64,000 nucleotides of DNA from Hermatobates lingyangjiaoensis (Eukaryota > Arthropoda > Insecta > Hemiptera > Hermatobatidae), in NCBI GenBank assembly GCA_026182355.1, contig JAPFBL010000068.1, positions 4,901,001-4,965,000 on the forward strand. The letters are read 5' to 3'. Below, piece after piece: positions 9,472 to 21,139 of the stretch (positions are counted from its first letter, which is position 1; each line of letters opens with the position of its first letter). A program made the translations under genes and the position numbers. The notes beneath the pieces were generated by a model that searched no databases, was not told the origin of the DNA, and worked only from the letters and a program-made list of their open reading frames with translations.

Positions 9472-11553
9472 TTAGTATTGTAGAGGTACATCACGAAACA
9501 TAGAAGATGCATGTTTAAAAATGATGTCGTAAAATTGTTCATCGTTCTGGAGAAGATAGTTGAGGAAGGGGTTTTCAATATAGAGCGAAGGTGCTTTGAT
9601 GTTGTGGTCAGAGGAGGAAATGTCGGATATCCGCTCGCGGGCTTCCTTACCAAAGGATAAACTTGACTTCGAGCTGAAGGGAAGAGTGACTAAAAGTTTG
9701 ACGAAGTGGAACATTTGCGGCAGAGCCTTGCGCAGGCCTGTGACGTTTAGGTATTCGAGGAGTTCATCTGGAGGCTTTTGTAGATCTATCTGTTGCCTAG
9801 CCACATTCATCTCACTTTGTAAAATATCTAAGTTGCACAAGGCGCCACGTTGTGTTCCTAGTAAAAAGCGACTCTTCACATTCGCATTGCTTTTGTTAAT
9901 ATCCACCCAGATTTGTTCGTTATCCAGCAGTCGCAGGTAACTAAATCTTAACCGAATCTGCTTAGCAATTGTATCCACTATATTATCATATACTTCACAA
10001 TAATACAAAAAAGCTTTTGAAGCCAGATCACTCCTGGGTTTCTTCGCCACAAACGATTCCATATTATGCACACCGATCCATAAGTCCCCGAATTTTTGTT
10101 TCTTCCAGAACAAAACTTTTTCATAATCTTCAACAGTATCCACGCAAAATTTTGTGTTATTATAATTTAATACTATAATTTCAACCATAGTATCTACAAA
10201 TGGAAATAGTTCATTAAATATTGCCAACATTATCTGAAATTCGAACTCTTGAAGGAAGTTAAGAATTGAATTAGAAAGATGAAAAGTTTTTGAATCCAAT
10301 GATGAGGGATCGCCTACCAATTCCATTAATAAATCACAGAGGAATTCTCTATTTTCTATGATTGTATTAATCAAGCACTTTTTCCATTTCAGTGAAGTTA
10401 CATTAGGGAATCGAGTTTTCAAGAGTCCATCGACTTTTGGTATTTCAACCCAACTTGAAAAAGCCCAGAGATTATGAAAGAACAGAGCACATTCTTTAAT
10501 GTGGTTTAGATTATGGGGAAGCACGTCACTCATGGTCAGACTTGGAGAATGCACAATCATATAATGAGAACAACGAGGGAGGTTATCCATCTCACCCAGT
10601 GCACCAACTTCAACACCAACTAACTTGTACCAAAAGGTGTTATCTGACTTCAAGTTATTCAGATGATTGCTTAATTTTGCAGAGGGCTTAATAAATGTAA
10701 GAAACCTTTGCACAAGTTTTCCTTCCTTGTTGACAAAACGCATACTAAAGGAAAGCCTTCCTTCAGAGGTTTCATGTAACACCAAAGTAACAAAATCTGC
10801 AATGAAAATTTCCTGTTTTATATAATCATCCAAAGCATTCGCAATGCACGATGATAATGATTCATAAAGATTTTCCATTTTCCGAAAAATTGATTCACTA
10901 ATGCTCGCCATTTGAAAAAGATCATGAGTCTTGATTTCTTCAAACCTTATAGTCGAATGAGTGAAACTCACGACTTTTATTAATTTTTTCAAATCTTTCC
11001 TGTTTTTCGTAATAACTTCATTCAATACTTCAATACTCCGATCACTTATTTCAACGGTAGATAAACGCATGTGTGCAACTATATGGGCCTCCGCAAGCAT
11101 ATGCTTTTTGATAGCAGGGCGAACCGCGTTCAAGCTGCTAATTCCATTCTTTCCCCAAATATTCCAGGATTCACTTCCTGGGTTTGGATCACCAAAAACT
11201 AAACAAGGCCAACAATAAAACTTCAACGATTCTCCACAGGCAGTCAACCATTTACAATTTTCGAAGAGGACAGCAATTTTCTTCCTCGTTGAACTGTTCG
11301 GCACACAGAGCACCATACTAGGAGTAGGTCGCCCTTTTTTGACGATTTCAACCTTTTCCATGTAAGCAATATTATCTGTTCCTTTTTCTAGCAAATATTT
11401 AACGGAGCATTCACACGATTCTACATTAGCTAACGAAAAGGAATTTATAAGAATAGGAGGATGGTGCGACTCTCTAGGGGGGCTGTCGGAGATCATCAAA
11501 GGATCTTCCTCTTCCTCATCACTGATTGTCAGTGTTGGGCACTCAACAGACAT
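9472..11553 (-). CDS. hAT-transposase-derived protein (TTF-type zinc finger / DUF4371-like), intact ORF
   Basis: This is an uninterrupted 693-codon frame. The frame is open 12 codons further upstream but without ATG, so the first ATG at 11553 is taken as the start; it begins MSVECPTLTISDEEEED. After an acidic leader, residues about 85-165 resemble a TTF-type zinc finger (CGESLKFYCWPCLVFG, then KKHMLAEAHIVAH). Residues about 265-310 resemble the DUF4371/hAT core (ADFVTLVLHETSEGRLSFSM, then KLVQRFLTF). The C-terminus resembles a hATC dimerisation region (LPQMFHFVKLLVTLPFSSKS). The usual catalytic DET appears as HET, and the usual CDGA-type second motif is not visible, so transposase activity is doubtful. 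No terminal repeats were found. It is either an aged element with an intact frame or a domesticated gene nested in the ANKRD intron. Whether it is expressed is unknown. Confidence 0.75.
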   Translation of the reverse strand: MSVECPTLTISDEEEEDPLMISDSPPRESHHPPILINSFSLANVESCECSVKYLLEKGTDNIAYMEKVEIVKKGRPTPSMVLCVPNSSTRKKIAVLFENCKWLTACGESLKFYCWPCLVFGDPNPGSESWNIWGKNGISSLNAVRPAIKKHMLAEAHIVAHMRLSTVEISDRSIEVLNEVITKNRKDLKKLIKVVSFTHSTIRFEEIKTHDLFQMASISESIFRKMENLYESLSSCIANALDDYIKQEIFIADFVTLVLHETSEGRLSFSMRFVNKEGKLVQRFLTFIKPSAKLSNHLNNLKSDNTFWYKLVGVEVGALGEMDNLPRCSHYMIVHSPSLTMSDVLPHNLNHIKECALFFHNLWAFSSWVEIPKVDGLLKTRFPNVTSLKWKKCLINTIIENREFLCDLLMELVGDPSSLDSKTFHLSNSILNFLQEFEFQIMLAIFNELFPFVDTMVEIIVLNYNNTKFCVDTVEDYEKVLFWKKQKFGDLWIGVHNMESFVAKKPRSDLASKAFLYYCEVYDNIVDTIAKQIRLRFSYLRLLDNEQIWVDINKSNANVKSRFLLGTQRGALCNLDILQSEMNVARQQIDLQKPPDELLEYLNVTGLRKALPQMFHFVKLLVTLPFSSKSSLSFGKEARERISDISSSDHNIKAPSLYIENPFLNYLLQNDEQFYDIIFKHASSMFRDVPLQY

Positions 11554-11599
11554 GCCACTTGAAGAAGAAACAAACCATATACAGGACAACTAGGTGGGA

Positions 11600-11770
11600 A
11601 TACTGAGAGAAGTGGAGGGGAGTTACTGCACAGGCAGTTAGGTCGAACATGGCCGAACATATACGAGGACGGCCGATGTAACTACTCCCGCTCCTCTCTA
11701 CCCCACCCAACAAATCTAACAGACACTATCTTCAAACCGCCTTTGCGGGAGTAGTGCTGAAATTCGAATA
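11600..11770 (-). promoter_or_regulatory. GC-richer upstream region of the hAT-derived gene
   Basis: This stretch directly upstream of the 693-codon ORF is clearly GC-richer than the surrounding sequence and contains several CpG steps (CGGCCGATG, CTCCCGCTCC). It could be a 5' UTR or promoter, or the end of the parent element. A pyrimidine tract ending TTTCTTCTTCAAG just before the ATG could also be a splice acceptor. This is inference from composition and position only. Confidence 0.3.
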
Positions 11771-12287
11771 GAACTCTCGTATTTACAAATTTACCAAGCA
11801 AGCCACTTTAAATATTTATTGTAAAATAATTTATTGATTAATTTATTCTTAATTATTCAGTTAAGAATCATTTCTTATTTAATAAAACAGATTTTCCCAA
11901 AAGTGAGATTGGTTACTTCCTGAAAAGTTCTTCTTATCCTGATTTAATTCTGGTTTAAAAAAATGTATTCCATACATATAATTCATTTGGTTTATGAACA
12001 TTACTATTAAGTTATAAAGGACAAACTAACAGATGGTAAAAATACATCGCTACCACATGCAATTTAGTAATTAAACATGAATATCATTGTTTTTATTGAA
12101 TTGTTTTTATTTAAACATGTGAGTATATAATATTTATATTGCTTTATCCTACAATTAATTACTGGCATAATTTTAACATCTGGAATGGTCTACAATCACC
12201 TGTTTTATAGTAAATACAATTTCTATAAACAAATCAGTTGATAATAATTTAATTTTTGGATTTATTTAAATTTGCTATCGTGTAAAC
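11771..12287. other. AT-rich sequence, nothing recognised
   Basis: Plain AT-rich intronic sequence between the hAT-derived ORF region and the hAT MITE. Confidence 0.45.
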
Positions 12288-12951
12288 CAGCTATTCTCAA
12301 AGGGGTCCATGTAGACCCCCCGGGGGTCTATGGGACTTCATGAGGGGTCTATGATCACCAAGGGGTCTATTGTGTGTCTTTGTATGTCTCTTTAGTAAAA
12401 AATAAATTTATAAATAAAAAATAAAAATAATAAAAATATATCAGTAAATAAATAAAATGAACATAATAATATTAATAATAATAAATAAAATAATATTTAT
12501 AAATGAATATTAAGGTATTCGTATTGTAATAAAAATAATAAGTAAATATAAACTAGATTTGGGGAGGAAGTGAGCATGAGTAATGAAAAAGTATGTTTTG
12601 ATAACTTATAAAATACGTCAATGTTTTGATATGAGAGTTTAATCCCGAAATTAAAACCAACCCTCCACCATACCACGCCCATCCATCACACTAATATTAT
12701 AATTTTGTAAAATATTAACTTTTTTTTTTATTAATTGCATATAATAAAAAAAATAAAAATTATTGATAGTTTTCTTATTCATTAATATGCAGCTATTTTT
12801 ACGGTAATATTACTTGTTTTATTTATTATTATTATGGTTTCCATGAACTTTAAAATATAAATATAATTATTGATATTTCAGTTTCTTTCTTCTTTACAAT
12901 TTTCCTCTTACTATGTGTTTTAAAATGAGTCGTCTGTGGTAGCCATTGCTT

Positions 12952-13020
<69 letters not shown>

Positions 13021-13163
13021 GCACGCACGCACGCACGCACGCACACGCAACACACACACAAAATTAGATGTGTATATTTATACATATTATTTAGGTAGGG
13101 GGTCTATGAAAAAAATAAAATTCCTACAGAGGGTCTATGGAAGAAAAAGTTTGAGAACCCCTG
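12288..13163 (-). mobile_element. hAT-type MITE, copy 1 (contains a CA microsatellite)
   Basis: The ends are CAGCTATTCTCAAAGGGG and, reverse-complemented, CAGGGGTTCTCAAACTTTTT, typical hAT termini. Next to both ends are repeated 'GGGGTCTATG' motifs. The whole element aligns in reverse orientation with 56901-57540, including the CAATGGCTACCACAGACGAC block and the AT-rich core. Flanking octamers (GTGTAAAC and GGCAAACC) match only partly, so the target duplication has decayed. The copy is longer than its partner, largely because of a CA/GCAC expansion at 12953-13058. It encodes no transposase. Confidence 0.82.
12953..13058. repeat. CA / GCAC microsatellite
   Basis: A run of CA dinucleotides broken by one CC at about 12989-12990 passes into GCAC tetranucleotides and back to CA. 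It lies inside the hAT MITE. The open frames of His-Thr or Val-Cys repeats here are artefacts of the microsatellite. Confidence 0.95.
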
Positions 13164-13587
13164 GGCAAACCAACGTATTATCAAACTGGAAATTAGTTTG
13201 CTAAGAATACTGACTCTAATACTAACCAACCAAATAAGAATATTGCATCTTACAAAGCCCTAGGTCATCAAGCAATATTCATATTAATATGTTTAATACA
13301 AAAAATAAGTCTTTCAAAACCATTTTAAATGAATATGAAATTATTAAGAAATTTGTAGAATGACCAGAAGGTAGGTCCATCCAATGATTACCCGTTTGGC
13401 ATCAAGAAATAAAATGTACCCTTTTACCCATGTTTCAGAAATTCCGCTTTATGCAATAAGGTTCTTCCCACAGCAAGAACTATTAGACTGTCAAATGTTA
13501 TGATTATCAGGTGGTGTAAGAGCGTTCAAAATATTCGTGAAAGACATCCACCCAGCCACTTAAAAATATGTCTTCTTTTTACTTTCC
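13164..13587. other. intronic sequence, nothing recognised
   Basis: AT-rich sequence between the hAT MITE and the R3 repeat with no recognised content. Confidence 0.4.
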
Positions 13588-14475
13588 TATAAGTAAAGTA
13601 TAGTGATCGCGAAAAAATTCGATCTCTAAAATTCGAGTTTTTGACGAAATTATATATTTTAAAGTCCCAGAAGTCGTTTTTGAAGTTTTTTCGATGATGT
13701 CTGTCTGTGTGTGTGTGTGTGTTTTCAACATGTTCCACTTTATTGTATTACATGCAAGTGATACATTCTTGTCATACGTTCTTTACAACCATATAACTTA
13801 AAACTATAATTTGGCTATATACAATGTTGGCAATGAAGAAGTATTAACAATTAGACTATTTACAGTTGTTATGTAACGATATAACATGATAGTTTTAGTA
13901 CATCAATTTACAGATATTATGCGTAATGTTATATACAAATCCTATAAATTTAAATTAACATCAATACAATGAATTATACAATACACTAATGGCAGCTTAT
14001 GAAATTATAAAGATGATGTAAATATTAGCACGTGTGCCTATATGTGTGTGTGTGTGTATGGGTGGGTGAGTATGTATCCTATGTATCCAAAGTTTCTGGC
14101 TACGCTGCGGTCCAAAATCTTTGATATCTCAAATTCATATTTTCCACAAAATTGGGCCTCATAGTGTAGATGAACCCTATTGTTTGGGAACAATTATGCA
14201 TCATGGGAAAGTCACATTTGCCAAAAAGCTGTTTTTAAGACTACTTTTTTTCTCCTAAACTATTAATTCAAGAGTTTTGAAAATTTGGCATTATTTTTAA
14301 GGTTATAAATTCAAAAAACGAAAAATATATTCAGATTTTTAAAACTACAGGTAATATTTTATTTTCAATATAATGTAAAAAAATTGACTTAATAATTAAA
14401 TCTGAAAGCTTATAAGAAGTATGATATTACGGGGATACTTATAGTAAAAGTGAGTGTAAGCCACTCCGAATTTTT
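13588..14475 (+). repeat. dispersed repeat R3, copy 2
   Basis: It begins AGTAAAGTATAGTGATCGCG and shows the same ordered blocks as copy 1: a block including TTTTGAAGTTTTTTCGATGA, a GT tract, TGTATCCAAAGTTT, and ACAATTATGCATCATGGGAA. It ends at about TTATAGTAAAAGTGAGTGTA followed by GCCACTCC. About 320 bp of unrelated sequence (13722-14040) interrupts it at the GT tract. The terminal block is shared with 37.65, 60.12, 61.14 and 63.2 kb. Confidence 0.7.
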
Positions 14476-14479
14476 TACT

Positions 14480-15714
14480 TGGTATAACATTTTAAACGGT
14501 CAACACTTCAAATAAAATTATGGAAAATTTAATATTTGTAAATAATGTTACAATGGTAGATGAATAAAATGCTGTTAAACTTGTATGTATTTAGACATTT
14601 CAAGCTGCACTGAAGGGATTTTTGATGAAAAGGCTTTGAATACTTAGACAGCCACTCTTCCTGTTAGTGTTGTAAGAGTCTCGCCCTCTAACAAATCCTA
14701 ATCACACTTGACAAGCATACAGTTAGTTCTTCCTGTGATAATGAGCCACATCACTTCAGAGTAGGCAACATTAAACATGGAATAATTATCATATTTTCAG
14801 TAAAATCGGAGTACTAACTTAAACCTCTTCGTCTGATGATTCTATAAATTTTAAAATCCATGTTAAGCAGACTCTTAATATGAATATTGGTTAGAAAAAT
14901 GTCACTTTTCGGTTCGCTCCGAAACCACTTTAAAGGCTGAACTATAACAGTGACATTTTCGATATACTTGGTAGTATCCTCACAGTAACATTAAAATAAA
15001 ACAAATGATTTCATTATGAATGACTTTGATAATATGTTTCGTATAGTAAAGTTGAATATAGAAGAATTTTTTAAACTGTTCTTTAATATTTTTAACAAAA
15101 CTACACTACTTTATTTATCATTTATGACTTGATAACTTTAATTAGATCCTATTCTCAAATTTCACATCTATACATAAAGTACCATGTTATCTCCTCAATT
15201 GGTTGGAATTATTGTCTACATTAAATTCGCTTTAATTATTTCAAAATATTTTTCATTCTTTACATATCAAATTAATTAAATGAATGACCTGCAAGATTAT
15301 TTAATAAAAATTTTAAAGTCTAATGAAATATGAACTATAATTTCATTAGAAATTATAACAAAAACATAAATATGTTTGCGAAATTTCAGTATTCCTACTT
15401 TTGTCTTTAATATCATTTTTACCCGTCAAACATTCTCTCAATAGCATGTTTGTTCACAATTTTTCAGATTAATCAGAAGGAAAAAATTGTTTGCCTTCTC
15501 ATGGAAAACTCATCTTTACCGTTATCAACTAAATCTAAAATGTTTTTTCGTTATTTTAAATCAGTTTAAAATTAATCACAAAATTTTAACTCTCAAGAAA
15601 AGTTAGTTCAAAAGGAAAAAAGATATAATAATGGACAATAAGGTGAATTTTCATGACACAATAATGCCCATGAACTATAAGAATTACATCTAAATACTAA
15701 CAAGAAACCTGTTT
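14480..15714. other. AT-rich intronic sequence, nothing recognised
   Basis: No coding frame, repeat boundary or structured element was recognised here. Confidence 0.45.
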
Positions 15715-16800
15715 TGTTCGCGTTTAAATATTTTCACACGCTCTTAACTAAAAATATCAGAGTTTTCTGAGGGAATCGAACCCATGTCCTCGACAATTCA
15801 GGCCCAGCGCGTTACCGACTACGCCACGGAGACTTTTGTACAGGAAGCTTCCAAAACCTGATATAAATCACGTCAAAAGATTAAATAATAGTTTTTCGAC
15901 TAAATTATAATGATTTAATTATAATAAATTTAGAAAGAGAAAATTAATGAATAATTGACGAGAATATGAAATGATTATTTAATATATCAACAAATGATAT
16001 TTATTATAGTTAACAAAAGTTATAGAAATTATCAAAATATATAAGTAAAATATTAAAACCATACAATTGTGTCCTTAATAAAAAAACACTGTCATAATGC
16101 CCACATTTTCTTCTTTTGATATATGTATTTCAATAATAATGGTAGAGTAGGGATCTCGATGCATCGGACGGTACGGGAAACTTCTTAATAAAACTAATTC
16201 TCTCTAAATTAATGTGTTCAGGACTAATTGCATTGGGTGTGGCCTAGCAGGAATTGACAATTCTCCCATGTCAAGAGAGCAACGGATGCTAATATCTATA
16301 ATGCTTGTATCAGTCTTACTTGATGCCCAAATTTACTGAAAAATTCCATTTAACTCACAATGTGAGAGTTCAAGAAGAAGATGAGGAATACTCTAAATAT
16401 CTGATAAATATTGGTAAAGACTGAGTTAAAAAGAATGAAAATAAAGAGATTATTACTGTCCGAAGACATGTTTATCCGTGCACGTAATATTGATTAGTGT
16501 ATTGAATACATAGAATATTGAACACAAATATTGTTCTAAGAAAATTCAATATAAGTTCAATTTAAGGAGGCACACAGTAAAATTAATCATAGGTTCATTG
16601 AATATTTCCAGAAGAATTGAACAATATCTGTCAGATAACTCGGTTTGTGTGGGAACAGAACCCACACATTACCCTCAAGAATTTCTTAACTCACAATAGT
16701 TGTCTGGATTGCTTCAACACAAGTTAGAACTCAAAAAGGAAGCTCCTGTCATATGTATATATGAGAAACATTGATACACCGCGCTTATGCAATGAAACAA
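15715..16800 (-). repeat. SINE-headed composite repeat R2, copy 2
   Basis: This is the second copy of the roughly 1.1 kb unit at 3690-4820, in the same orientation. The body matches closely, for example ATATCAACAAATGATATTTA and CAGTCTTACTTGATGCCCAA. The tRNA-like head at 15767-15833 differs much more from copy 1 than the body does. Confidence 0.7.
15767..15833 (-). repeat. tRNA-derived SINE head
   Basis: On the minus strand it reads GTCTCCGTGGCGTAGTCGGT (A box), then CATGGGTTCGATTCCCTC (B box with a GGG/CCC T-stem). It is closer to a pol III promoter consensus than the head at 3738-3806. The acceptor stem does not close, so a functional tRNA is unlikely. Confidence 0.65.
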
Positions 16801-19546
16801 GACTAATAACTTTATGATAATGTCATTGTTTACAAAATTATCGCACCAAGATGTCAAGAGGAAATAGTTTTAATTCCAAGATTGAAAATTGTTTAATCTG
16901 AAGAGGACACATTCCTTTTTTTAGGGATTCAGTTTTCAATTCAGTTAGCATTTGCCTTGAGTATTCGTAAGTCTCAAGGAGCCAATTAATTACATGTTTC
17001 TCTCAGTAGAGTCAACAAAGATAAAACATGAAGGTTTTTTTGCAAAAATCAAATTGTAAACAATATGAAAATAAAGAGAACTGTCTTAAAAATATGTTCA
17101 TAATCCTCTTTATTAGAAATGAATTAATTTAGAGTTTATCTGCATTTACGTGAAGATGATTGCAGTAAAAAGGAAGGTGCTGGATGACCCAACGCGTCAC
17201 GGGTTCTAGTACATTATAAGGGCTATTTTAGGGCACCTGTTCCATATCAACACATTCCTAACAACTAGTTCGACTTGTAAGCAAGCCGATGTGCCGGAAA
17301 CCAGAGGTTCGAAGGCCTTCTTGGAGGGTATCTCGACCCTTTACGATATCAGGTACTCGCCTCTAGATAAATTTGAGTGCTGCCCAATTTAGAACTCTAG
17401 ATATAGAGTAAACCTAATCAATTGTACTTTCTGGGTGGATAATTAATTTAAGGCTTTTGCAGTTTACTTAATTTGGTTTACTGTTTTCTACATGATATTC
17501 ATTATTTTAATTTGTCATGGTCCATTTCTTTTTGTCATCCATTTATTAATAACCATTACACAACCTATATATAGTTGGGCCATAGTAGTCAATATTTAAT
17601 TTTTTCTATCTTTAAATTTATTGTCTCAAATGATCATCATATACGTAATAAATATTCAGAGACAATACGAGTAATTGTAGCATAAGTAATATCATTTTAT
17701 TTTAAATTACAGTCCAATGAAACGGTCCAACCAACTGGGAGAATGATCGATGACATCCTTATCTGAATTGTTTGACCGTAAATCATAAATTCAGAATTGA
17801 TTAAAAGTTTGTTTACTTTTAATTTTCTTTGAATGATTTTAAAATATTTGTTTTTCTCCCATTATATTATTATATTAGTAGGTAATAATTCATTTTATTG
17901 TAAAGTGAATTCATGAATTGTTTAGCCTTTTCCTCTTTCTCCAGATTATTTATCATAATTAAAGAAACACGGTGATTCTGAAGGATGTAATGTGACATTG
18001 TATGATGAGTTAGTTCACTCACGATGTAATGGTTGCTATGAAATTACTATGACTGAGTGTAGGAGTAGATGGAATGGCCTTGAAGGAGGTCTGTGGGCGG
18101 AACCGATAACAGCTTCAACGAAACATCTTCAGCTGCAGTACAGTGCACATTACAGTTAAACACAATGTGTTGCACACAACCACGCAGATATGATAAGAGC
18201 TGTTTTTGACAGTTTAGCTTACATGGCTGTTTATGCAAGAGTAAACTTTTTGGATAAAAAAAAATATATTTTTTCATATGAACCTATTACGAAGTTCGTC
18301 AGGAACAATTGCAAACTTGATACCGGGAGGAAGAAGCCGTAATTTGAAACAATTATCTCTGAAACTCTGCTTTATAAAATGTCAGGAAAGAAAAAGCTCA
18401 CTGAAAAATAACAATGCAAATTTCACTGCGAGTACTCGCTTGGTTATGAAAGAATCGCTTCTTTTTAAACATGCCACAAAGTATGACTACATAAAGTCGT
18501 TCAATGGTTAAGGAGAAAACATTTCTTTTAAATCAATTAGGTTAGGGAAATAAAATAGAATAATTGCATGATGAAAGAATAGTGAGAGAGAAGAGAATGT
18601 GAAGGAATTGGTGCACTGTGGGAATGGCGGTGGCGGCATTTGCATTAATAAATTATACATTCAAGATAAATCAATAACGAAAGAGCGTCTAGCAAGCTGG
18701 CTTTGACACAAGCCTGCTCCACCCTGAGCAGCCTGAGCAAATGCGCTGACCAGCCAACTCGAGCGAAGCAATCCTGCCGCCGACTTGGACGCGACCAGTC
18801 GCGCTTTGGCCACCAAAGCACTGCTGCTTCAAGAAACTTGTAAGAGTGTGTCAACTACTCTATGAACTAAACTATGAAAGGAATTAAAAACAAATAGCAG
18901 TGGAAAATACACAGAAAGCTTTCAATGAAGTGCATTGTATAAAGGACAAGCAATGTGTCAGACAACAGAATGAACACAACACGGAGAAGCAGACGATTAC
19001 TCTGTCAGAGAACTTAGGACTGTGTTCGAAAACAAAGAAAGCAGTGCATTAGACAACGGCTCCATCAAGTGTGAATCAAAGCGTCGGAACAGCATAAACA
19101 CTGCGACAATCATGTCTGTCGGAAGCTACAATGTCATATGAAACTATTGACGGTGCTGACATTTTGTTTTGCTGAATTTTTTAGAATCGGTATTATTTAG
19201 CATGTCATTATTATTTAGAGGAATACTGACATTTGAATGTAAATCTTTTGCAATGAAAATGAAATGAAAGTAATGAGAGGAAAAGTAATTAGCTCGCATG
19301 TCTGAAGACTGAGAGCGAAATACATATATAGAGGAAAATGAAATGTGTAATATTAGCTTAAAGGAGAAACTTGTATCACCAGCTGATAGAGTGAGCAGGA
19401 AGTTATTCATCGAGGAAGGGAAAGAGTAAAGAGTCATTCAGAATATGACAGATATAATTTTAACAGGATGTCTTAGTTTGTTGAACACTGAACCCGACTC
19501 GTGTAAGAGTGTGTGAACAATCATACACTCTTAAACTATTATTTAG
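16801..19546. other. intronic sequence with one GC-rich island
   Basis: Mostly AT-rich with no recognised content. A GC-rich island lies at 18690-18840, reading CCTGAGCAGCCTGAGC, GCCGCCGACTTGGACGCGAC and similar. It is open in more than one frame, and no splice-bounded exon or known domain could be assigned to it. Confidence 0.4.
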
Positions 19547-20050
19547 TTCGAATGAAGCTTCTAAACCTTATAACTTCCTAAAATTCCTATAACCTTAGAA
19601 CAAGAATGTATCACGTGCTCTATTATAACATATTGGACTTAAAGAGATTGCGAAATATATTTCCCCTTAAGCCAATATTGTATCCTAGTGTTCAACTTAC
19701 TATGGCTAGGATCTTATAACAATCTCTAATTTCATACTAGAACAATCTGAGACATTTCACCAAAATGACGCAACATGTTACTTCTAACTCATCTCAATTG
19801 CTAAAATTACAATTCACCTTGAGCTCCAAGCGACAAATAAATGTAAAAATCCTATACTTTGATGGCTGAAAAGATGAAAATCTGATGACTGCTAGATGAT
19901 GAGGGAAAAAGAAGGATTATTGCCTTAAGGAGAAATACGTTTCACAATATCTTAAGCCCAATATGTTATAACAGAGTAAGTGATTCATTCTTGTTCTAGC
20001 GTTATAGGAATTTTAGAACGTTATAAGGTTTAGAGTTTATTTCATTCGAA
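19547..20050. mobile_element. foldback element with about 128-bp inverted arms
   Basis: The left arm (19547-19673) starts TTCGAATGAA and runs through CTAAACCTTATAAC and AACATATTGG to CCCCTTAAGCC. The right arm (19922-20050) is its inverse with scattered differences and a few small indels. About 250 bp of unrelated AT-rich DNA separates the arms. No coding sequence is present. It resembles a foldback or long-TIR MITE. The target duplication is not clear. Confidence 0.75.
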
Positions 20051-20585
20051 AGAGGTAAGCCACACAATGGTATAGTCCTTTCAGTTTCAAAAAATAAGAA
20101 AGAAGCATTGCCGATTGCTTCCCGTTTTCAAAATAGCAAATCATTTAGCATTGATAGCGAACTGCATACCTAAATAGAGACAAGGCATTTAATGTCTCTG
20201 AATCCATTACCAACTTGTTTACTATTATTAGCTAAACTTTTGGAATATTCTTACAGGAGTTCAATTTCAATTATGCGATAATTCCTTAAAGCATATATGT
20301 ATACAATAATTATTCATTCCATTTTTAGGTATCACGGAAAGAACAGATCATGATACATTGTAATTAGCTTTCTAACAATCACAGGAGATAACTGCGTAGA
20401 TTAAAATTGGAAAAGTTTGTCCCCTTAATTTTCAATTTTCCTTAATGTACTTGCCATTTGTTTACACTTTGTGATTCCCTTGCCAGCGGGTGTACAATTC
20501 TTTAAGGAAAAGTTTTAGGTTAATTTTACTCTAAGCTGTGTTATGGTTACGTCAGAGTATGGACGTAAAAATGAACTATAACTAA
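20051..20585. other. AT-rich sequence, nothing recognised
   Basis: No feature was recognised in this stretch. Confidence 0.4.
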
Positions 20586-20589
20586 ACCA

Positions 20590-20980
20590 GATAACATTAT
20601 GAGTATACCATTAAACAATGTCCATGATATTAAAATGTCTTTGAAGTGTTATACACGATTTGGAGGTTCAAAATTAATTTAATAAGTTTCAGGCTTTAAT
20701 ATGACTGGACATGAATTAAGATTTTATGGTTGCTTTTAATTTATCAACTTTAGACGAGACAAAGTTTAGTTTATGAAATGCATTAAAATGAACTTCATTA
20801 ATTTAAATTGTTTAAAATTAGGCTCTCTAAAATGCATTCGCTCTACTTCTACGGTCTATATAAATGAAGGATATTTGCTATCTATTTCGGGCTCTAGATT
20901 CTGAAAATCATGCTTTGTCATCATTCTGTCATTAAATAATTTATTTAATAGTTTGTTCTATTATAATTGAAATATTATTC
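20590..20980 (+). repeat. dispersed repeat R5, copy 1 (blocks A then B)
   Basis: Block A (20597-20680, beginning ATGAGTATACCATTAAACAA) and block B (20820-20985, beginning GGCTCTCTAAAATGCATTCG and ending TTTAATAGTTTGTTCTATTA) both recur near 22.5-22.7 kb, but there B precedes A. No protein is encoded. Confidence 0.6.
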
Positions 20981-21139
20981 AAATCATGTTCTATTTATTT
21001 AATATAATCAACTAGAAATTCAATCTAAAATTAACTAAATTACTAAAATTAAGGACGTCTAAATTCATTAATATACTTTTCAATGAAATTGATTATTTTA
21101 ATGTTTGTTTATGTATTTTTTTGATGCTAAAAATCATAA

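Noticed and set aside
9596..11218. Plus-strand frames of 69 to 114 codons inside 9472-11553
   Set aside because: Antisense shadows of the intact hAT-derived reading frame.
12850..13204. Open frames of Val-Cys or His-Thr repeats on both strands
   Set aside because: They are translations of the CA/GCAC microsatellite and have no non-repeat conserved sequence.
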